From Planctomycetaceae bacterium (GTDB lineage: Bacteria; Planctomycetota; Planctomycetia; Pirellulales; Thermoguttaceae), in the NCBI GenBank assembly GCA_031257725.1, contig JAIROD010000266.1:1-9583 (forward strand): a stretch of DNA of 9,583 bases. The letters run 5' to 3'. The notes under the pieces were generated by a model that ran no database searches, was not told where the DNA came from, and saw nothing but the letters and a program-made list of their open reading frames with translations. Positions 5,927 through 9,583 of this stretch are shown piece after piece. Every line of letters starts with the position of its first letter. The first letter of the stretch is position 1. The position numbers and the translations under genes were made by a program.

Positions 5927-6286
5927 ATGACACGCGTACTTGTTGCCGATGATTCCAGTACAATGCGGAAAATTATTCTGCGTTCATTGCAAGCTGTCGG
6001 AGTTAAAGATATTGCTGAAGCGGCGGATGGTTCGGAAGCCGTTGCGATTTTTGCTCCCGGCAAATTTGATATGGTTCTAACCGATTGGAATATGCCCGGT
6101 ATGACCGGTTTGGAAGTCCTCAAAGCAATCCGAGCCCAAGATACAAAAATTCCGGTCATTATGGTAACTACCGAAGCGGAAAAAAGCCGCGTGCTGGAAG
6201 CAATTCAAGCCGGTGTTACCGATTATCTGGTCAAACCATTCACCCAAGACGTTTTAAGAGAAAAACTCGAAAAACACGGCTGTTGA
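5927..6286 (+). CDS. CheY-like single-domain response regulator
   Basis: A 119-residue stand-alone receiver domain, phosphorylated on aspartate by a histidine kinase. The acidic pocket is ADDSS (D8, D9), the phospho-acceptor is D53 in LTDWNMPGMTG, the switch Thr is T81 in IMVTTEAE, the switch aromatic is Y100, and the lysine is K103 in VKPF. The DWNMPGM sequence is very close to CheY (DWNMPNM). There is no output domain. No che or kinase gene lies nearby, so it is an orphan: either chemotaxis CheY or a phosphorelay intermediate. GAGG (5917-5920) lies 6 nt before ATG. Transcription most likely starts from the promoter at 5814-5843. Confidence 0.95.
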   Translation: MTRVLVADDSSTMRKIILRSLQAVGVKDIAEAADGSEAVAIFAPGKFDMVLTDWNMPGMTGLEVLKAIRAQDTKIPVIMVTTEAEKSRVLEAIQAGVTDYLVKPFTQDVLREKLEKHGC

Positions 6287-6294
6287 TTTTTTTT
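6273..6294 (+). terminator. Weak T-run terminator candidate after the CheY-like gene
   Basis: A minimal 4-bp stem (AACA 6273-6276 with TGTT 6281-6284) over a CGGC loop overlaps the stop codon and is followed by eight T residues (6287-6294). The stem is short. The T run is the main support. Confidence 0.35.
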
Positions 6295-6331
6295 CACAAC
6301 CTTCACAAACTGATCATTAATTTAGACAAAC

Positions 6332-6482
6332 GGGAATCTCTCCTAATTCAGAATTGACCGAAAGTTAACAGTGTTATCGAAAGTTAACGGTGCGGGCTTG
6401 CCCCGCGTTGTTAGACTTAACCAAAAAACACGAGGTAAACCACGTCGTTAACCCCAAACACGGGGTAACCCCCGTCGTTAAC
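6332..6482 (-). repeat. Inverted, partly degraded copy of the 79-bp repeat family
   Basis: Read on the - strand, 6374-6452 is a full 79-bp unit of the family arrayed at 8202-8775, bounded by GTTAAC and a TTATC(C)GAAA-type end. 6453-6482 is the first 30 bp of another unit. 6332-6373 holds the end of a third unit (GTTAAC plus TTTCGGT) and the linker (AATTCTGAAT, then GAGAGAT). The copies have diverged from the array consensus. Together with 6287-6331 and 6483-6606, this explains most of the 320-bp gap before the DUF1598 gene. Confidence 0.8.
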
Positions 6483-6540
6483 TATTAACTATTAGTTAAA
6501 TAGGTTGAAAATAAAAAATTGAATAATGAGAGATGCCCTA
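6461..6540. repeat. Left arm of inverted repeat flanking the DUF1598 gene
   Basis: This segment, including GTCGTTAACTATTAA, GTTGAAAATAAAAAATTGAA and GAGATGCCC, is found in reverse complement at 8144-8224 with good identity and a few small differences around 6486-6502. The gene at 6607-8025 is thus bracketed by an inverted pair about 80 bp long, in addition to the 79-bp units. Confidence 0.8.
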
Positions 6541-6606
6541 TTGATATTACAGGTTTCCGTTCACGTTAAGGAGCCGACAATTCCAGCAAAAAATGGAGAT
6601 GTTAAA

Positions 6607-8025
6607 ATGAATTTTAGAAAATTATTAGCAACGACATTCTTGACACTTCTCCTCGTTTGGGCTTTTACGGCAGCCTTCACGGGAGTGTTACTGGCACAGA
6701 CCAGTAGCAGCAACAATAATGATGATGACTCCAATCCGTACTCAAATTATTCCGGTGTTCGGATTGATCCGAATGGCGTTCTACGCCGTGATCATTCACT
6801 TGATTATGGTCGCGTCAACGAACAATACCTCATGTCGGCAAGAGCGTCGTATTCTCAGTTGCCGAAAAACGTTCAGGAAAAAAGTTTAATCCGATACATT
6901 TCCTTGAACCGGCTCGAAAAAGCTCTGATTGACGGAAACGGAGTGATTACGGAGGAGATGAAATATCTTGTCGGTATTCAACGGATTCGCTATGTTTTCT
7001 ATTTTCCGGAATCGAAAGATATTGTTATTGCCGGACCGGCTGAAGGTTGGTACTCCGGTTATGAAGGAGTGATGATGGGTATAACCAGTCGTCGTCCGGT
7101 TTGTGAACTTCAAGATTTGGTTGTTGCTCTCCGCGCTTACGCTCCCGGTAAAGAAGCAACCGCAGTTGTCGGCTGTTCCATCGACCCAACCGAAGAAGGC
7201 AACGCCCGACTACAACAATTTCAACAATCATTTGGACGTTATGACGGTCCGGGTCGGCGTGCGGCTTTTGTTCGCGGATTGCGGGAAAGTCTTGGAATGC
7301 AAACGGTTCGGGTTGACGGTATTCCGGCATCAACTCACGCTGCGACGGTGATGGTTGCGGCGGACTATCGAATGAAGCAAATCGGAATCGGTGTCGAACC
7401 TGTTCCACGCGGAGTGCGAATTGATACGTTCATTAACCATGCCGAACCATCCGGTCAAAATGCTCTTTTCCGGTGGTTTTTCGTACCGGATTATCAATCG
7501 GTTCTTTTAACGGAAGATCGAAATGGCATGGAATTGATTGGTTCCGGCGTTAAACTTGTTGCCGAAGACGAAGTTGTTACCGCAACCGGTGAACGAATCG
7601 CTCAGAAAGGAAAAATCGACAAAGCCAGCAAAATTTTCTCCAAATCATTCACCGCAGAATATGCCAAGTTAGCGCAAAAATCGTTGGTTTTCGCCCAACT
7701 TCGTAATTTTATTGACATGCTTGTTTGTGCCGCTCACATTCAGCAAGAAGATTTTTATGGAAAATCCGGTTGGTCAATGGAATTTCTCGGCAACGAAGAA
7801 AAATATGCTGTTCAGACATTCAATGCTCCTTCGCGTGTGGAACCGGTTGTTGGTTCTGTGGTGCGTAGGGGCGTGTTTATGGCTCCGATTGGCGGCGGTG
7901 TCGAAATCGAACCGCAAGCCGCGTTGCATTCCGATAACGCTAAAATCGAAGAGAAAGGACAAATCACCAATGTTCGAAATGGAATTAAATTGGAACTCCA
8001 ACCAAATCAATGGTGGTGGGACTAA
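6607..8025 (+). CDS. DUF1598 domain-containing secreted protein (planctomycete family)
   Basis: A 472-residue protein of the DUF1598 family (PF07643 as I recall), known mainly from Planctomycetes and functionally uncharacterised. A signal peptide is clear: MNFRKLL, a hydrophobic core at about 8-29, and likely cleavage after VLLA (residue 30). A low-complexity Ser/Asn/Asp linker (32-45) follows. The conserved body runs from about 95 to 440: LIRYISLNRLEKAL, MKYLVGIQRIRYVFYFPESKDIVIAGPAEGW, VVGCSIDPTEEG, ADYRMKQIGIG, RWFFVPDYQ, FTAEYAKLAQKS, and a C-terminal APIGGGVEIEP. The tail ends in WWWD. I chose ATG 6607 with GGAG at 6595-6598, since an earlier ATG (6526) would add 27 residues ahead of the signal peptide and starts inside a repeat. 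Confidence 0.93.
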   Translation: MNFRKLLATTFLTLLLVWAFTAAFTGVLLAQTSSSNNNDDDSNPYSNYSGVRIDPNGVLRRDHSLDYGRVNEQYLMSARASYSQLPKNVQEKSLIRYISLNRLEKALIDGNGVITEEMKYLVGIQRIRYVFYFPESKDIVIAGPAEGWYSGYEGVMMGITSRRPVCELQDLVVALRAYAPGKEATAVVGCSIDPTEEGNARLQQFQQSFGRYDGPGRRAAFVRGLRESLGMQTVRVDGIPASTHAATVMVAADYRMKQIGIGVEPVPRGVRIDTFINHAEPSGQNALFRWFFVPDYQSVLLTEDRNGMELIGSGVKLVAEDEVVTATGERIAQKGKIDKASKIFSKSFTAEYAKLAQKSLVFAQLRNFIDMLVCAAHIQQEDFYGKSGWSMEFLGNEEKYAVQTFNAPSRVEPVVGSVVRRGVFMAPIGGGVEIEPQAALHSDNAKIEEKGQITNVRNGIKLELQPNQWWWD

Positions 8026-8201
8026 AACTTCAATTCGCCAGAACTGAAACTCAGTAGGAAATAGCGGTGGTTGCTAAATTCGTGCGCGCGGATACCTAAT
8101 TGTTCCCCCAAAAAACAGCCAACATTCCCTTTGTCATAAACCATTGGGCATCTCTAATAATTCAATTTTTTATTTTCAAGCCATTAATTAATAAATTAAT
8201 A
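8026..8201. other. Spacer after DUF1598, including the right inverted-repeat arm
   Basis: No gene is visible. 8026-8143 is unique sequence without a clear terminator. From 8144 the segment is the reverse complement of 6483-6540, and the right arm of the flanking inverted repeat continues to 8224, overlapping the first array unit. Confidence 0.6.
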
Positions 8202-8775
8202 GTTAACGACGGGGTTTACCCCGTGTTGTAGGGTTAAGTTGAACAACGCGGGGCAAGCCCACGCCGTTACCGTTCGGTAAATTTAGTAAACGCCGGGGAT
8301 AACCCCGTGTTTGGGGGTTAAGCCCACCAACGCGGGGCAAGCCCACGCCGTTAACGTTCGGTAACTTTAGTTAACGACGGGGTTTACCCCGTGTTTGGGG
8401 GTTAAGCCTAACAACGCGGGGCAAGCCCACGCCGTTAACGTTTGGTAAATTCTGAATGATGAGAGATTTCCAGTAATAGTTAACGACGGAGTTTACCCCG
8501 TGTTTTAGGGTTAAGCCTAACAATGCGGGGCAAGCCCACGCCGTTAACGTTTGGTAAATTCGGAATGATGAGAGATTTCCAGTAATAGTTAACGACGGAG
8601 TTTACCCCGTGTTTTAGGGTTAAGTCGAACAATGCGGGGCAAGCCCACGCCGTTAACGTTTGGTAAATTCTGAATGATGAGAGATTTCCAGTAATAGTTA
8701 ACGACGGAGTTTACCCCGTGTTTTAGGGTTAAGTCGAACAACGCGGGGCAAGCCCACGCCGTTAACTTTCGGTAA
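8202..8775 (+). repeat. Tandem array of six 79-bp palindromic repeat units
   Basis: Six units of exactly 79 bp lie at 8202-8280, 8286-8364, 8370-8448, 8479-8557, 8588-8666 and 8697-8775. The first three are joined by 5-bp linkers (84-bp period). The last three are each preceded by an almost identical 30-bp linker containing GAATGATGAGAGATTTCC (109-bp period), and a variant linker follows unit 6. Each unit opens with GTTAACGACGG (GTAAACGCCGG in unit 2), contains ACGGGGTTTACCCCGT, GTTAAG..TAAC and GCGGGGCAAGCCCACGC inverted repeats, and nearly always ends CGTTAAC-N3-CGGTAA or TGGTAA. Units 4-6 are nearly identical to each other. The unit length is not a multiple of three and there is no reading frame, so it is non-coding and likely highly structured. 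Confidence 0.92.
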
Positions 8776-8823
8776 ATTCCGAATGATGCGAGATTCCCTA
8801 AGAACGATTTTATAACTCAAAAG

Positions 8824-9303
8824 ATGATGACTCCACCAATAACAATACGGCGTGCAGTTCCAGAGGATACGGAGTTGGTGTTGCAATTTATTCTGGATCT
8901 TGCCGAATATGAGCATCTTGCCGAATCGGTGTTTATGACAAAAGAAATTTTGTACGAATGGATTTCATCACGGCGGATTGAAGTGTTGCTTGCGGAGTAT
9001 CACGGTGAAACGGTTGGTTTTGCTCTGTACTATTTGACTTATTCGACCTTTCGCGGTCAATCGGGAATTTATATCGAAGACCTTTTTGTACGTCCGTCGT
9101 TTCGACATCTTGGTATTGGAACAATGTTTTTTCATGAACTGGCACGGATTGCCCGATCATGCGGTTGTTTCCGTATTGATTGGATGGTACTCGACTGGAA
9201 TGTCAATAGTATTGCGTTTTACGAAAAACTCGGCGGTCATGCCGTTGACGATTGGACTACTTTTCGTCTGGACGCTGAAGCTCTCGAACTCCTCGCCAAA
9301 TAA
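8824..9303 (+). CDS. GNAT family N-acetyltransferase (spermidine/thialysine acetyltransferase-like)
   Basis: A 159-residue acetyltransferase that should transfer acetyl from acetyl-CoA to an amine. The N-terminus ITIRRAVPEDTELVLQFILDLAEYE is typical of GNAT. Strand beta-4 reads GIYIEDLFVRP (81-91), the pyrophosphate-binding loop is RHLGIG (94-99), and DWMVLDWNVNSIAFYEKLGG (119-138) with DDW(142-144) matches the SSAT/thialysine acetyltransferase subgroup, in which W-x-VLDWN and FY are conserved. The substrate is probably a polyamine or lysine-like amine, but this is inferred from the subgroup. There are two adjacent start codons (8824 and 8827) and no Shine-Dalgarno sequence. It lies 48 bp after the end of the repeat array. 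Confidence 0.93.
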   Translation: MMTPPITIRRAVPEDTELVLQFILDLAEYEHLAESVFMTKEILYEWISSRRIEVLLAEYHGETVGFALYYLTYSTFRGQSGIYIEDLFVRPSFRHLGIGTMFFHELARIARSCGCFRIDWMVLDWNVNSIAFYEKLGGHAVDDWTTFRLDAEALELLAK

Positions 9304-9396
9304 TCATTTTGCCTAGCGTTCAGAAATCGGTGTGTTGGAATGGGGCAAAATTTTAGGTTGTTTTTGTTTGATTCAACAGGCAGGCAACCGTAGGTG

Positions 9397-9419
9397 AAAA
9401 CCTTTCGCCGAAAGGTTTT
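9397..9419. terminator. 10-bp hairpin after the GNAT gene
   Basis: AAAACCTTTC (9397-9406) and GAAAGGTTTT (9410-9419) form a perfect 10-bp stem with a GCC loop, 93 nt after the stop. The 3' arm ends in TTTT and is followed by ACTATAC, so it is a plausible but not classic terminator. The remaining 9304-9480 holds no gene. Confidence 0.5.
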
Positions 9420-9480
9420 ACTATACTGTCAACGGGTAGAAAATACCTTTTTCGGTAATATATCAGTGAAATATTTTTTT

Positions 9481-9495
9481 TAACTATTCAGTCGT
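9481..9495 (+). repeat. Copy of the MITE-like element left end
   Basis: TAACTATTCAGTCGT is identical to bases 2-16 of the window, the left end of the 1-307 element. It directly precedes the large palindrome at 9509-9568 and may be the start of another element that continues past the window. Confidence 0.6.
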
Positions 9496-9508
9496 TTCCT
9501 CCGAATGA

Positions 9509-9568
9509 CCACCCCTAGCCCCTCCGAAGGAGGGGAATAATTCCCCTCCTTCGGAGGGGCAGGGGTGG
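9509..9568. repeat. Large nested palindrome, REP-like
   Basis: Left arm 9509-9537 and right arm 9541-9568 are inverted repeats of 28-29 bp that differ by a single inserted base, around a 3-base centre (TAA). Each arm itself contains the smaller palindrome CCCCTCC-GAA-GGAGGGG. It can therefore fold as one long hairpin or as two short ones. It is GC-rich compared with its surroundings and non-coding, which suggests a dispersed REP-type or transposon-derived element. Confidence 0.8.
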
Positions 9569-9583
9569 TAAAAAATAAACTTC

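Noticed and set aside
6526..6606. Upstream ATG extending the DUF1598 protein by 27 residues
   Set aside because: The extension would precede a clear signal peptide, starts inside a dispersed repeat, and lacks a Shine-Dalgarno site. ATG 6607 has GGAG 8 nt upstream.
7025..7408. Long minus-strand frame (127 aa) within the DUF1598 gene
   Set aside because: It is an antisense shadow of a well-supported gene with signal peptide and family motifs and has no recognisable domain.
6461..8224. Composite transposon carrying DUF1598
   Set aside because: No transposase or recombinase gene and no target duplication are visible. The inverted repeats may simply be two independent copies of a dispersed intergenic repeat.
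8202..8775. CRISPR array
   Set aside because: The repeats are 79 bp, far longer than CRISPR repeats, the intervening linkers are identical or 5 bp instead of unique spacers, and no cas gene is present.
8698..8916. Minus-strand 72-aa frame running out of the GNAT gene into the array
   Set aside because: It lies across repeat unit 6 and the antisense of the GNAT gene, has no homology pattern, and the repeated units are not a multiple of three long.
9304..9480. tRNA or small RNA in the 3' spacer
   Set aside because: The only structure found is a 10-bp hairpin. No cloverleaf, no conserved T-loop words and no promoter could be seen.

Overview
The window looks like a chromosomal stretch from a moderately AT-rich member of the Planctomycetes, possibly a gut or host-associated Pirellulales-type lineage. 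The best taxonomic marker is the gene at 6607-8025, whose protein matches my recollection of the planctomycete DUF1598 family. Several small proteins (1939-2253, 3372-3638, 3640-4107) also resemble conserved planctomycete hypotheticals. That assignment comes from family recognition, not from a search. All credible genes lie on the + strand, most are separated by long spacers, and many lack a clear Shine-Dalgarno sequence.

Layout. 1-307 is a non-coding, MITE-like palindromic element with 13-bp terminal inverted repeats. 571-1791 encodes a lone SMC/RecF-like AAA ATPase. 1939-2253 is a small hypothetical. 2512-2721 is csrA, with a strong Shine-Dalgarno sequence. 2734-3204 encodes a two-helix membrane protein with a PH-like tail, followed by a strong hairpin at 3264-3289. 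3372-4107 is a tight two-gene operon of hypotheticals, possibly extended by a small overlapping ORF (4086-4238). 4239-4575 is a non-coding region rich in short repeats and palindromes. 4576-5767 holds a TIM-barrel sugar isomerase/epimerase-like gene and a PHA-granule-type small protein gene. 5814-5843 is a textbook sigma-70-type promoter upstream of a CheY-like receiver gene (5927-6286). 6332-8775 is the DUF1598 gene enclosed by inverted copies of one repeat family, with six tandem 79-bp units on the right. 8824-9303 encodes a GNAT acetyltransferase similar to spermidine/thialysine acetyltransferases. The window ends in a large nested palindrome (9509-9568).

The genes are mostly housekeeping or regulatory singletons (RNA-binding CsrA, a receiver protein, a secreted DUF1598 protein, an acetyltransferase) and form no obvious pathway. 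The most distinctive content is the repeats: at least three unrelated palindromic families sit between genes. The 79-bp family is arranged as a tandem array downstream of DUF1598, with an inverted partial copy upstream of it. I did not find a convincing new multi-gene defence or biosynthetic system. The repeat architecture is the part worth following up.
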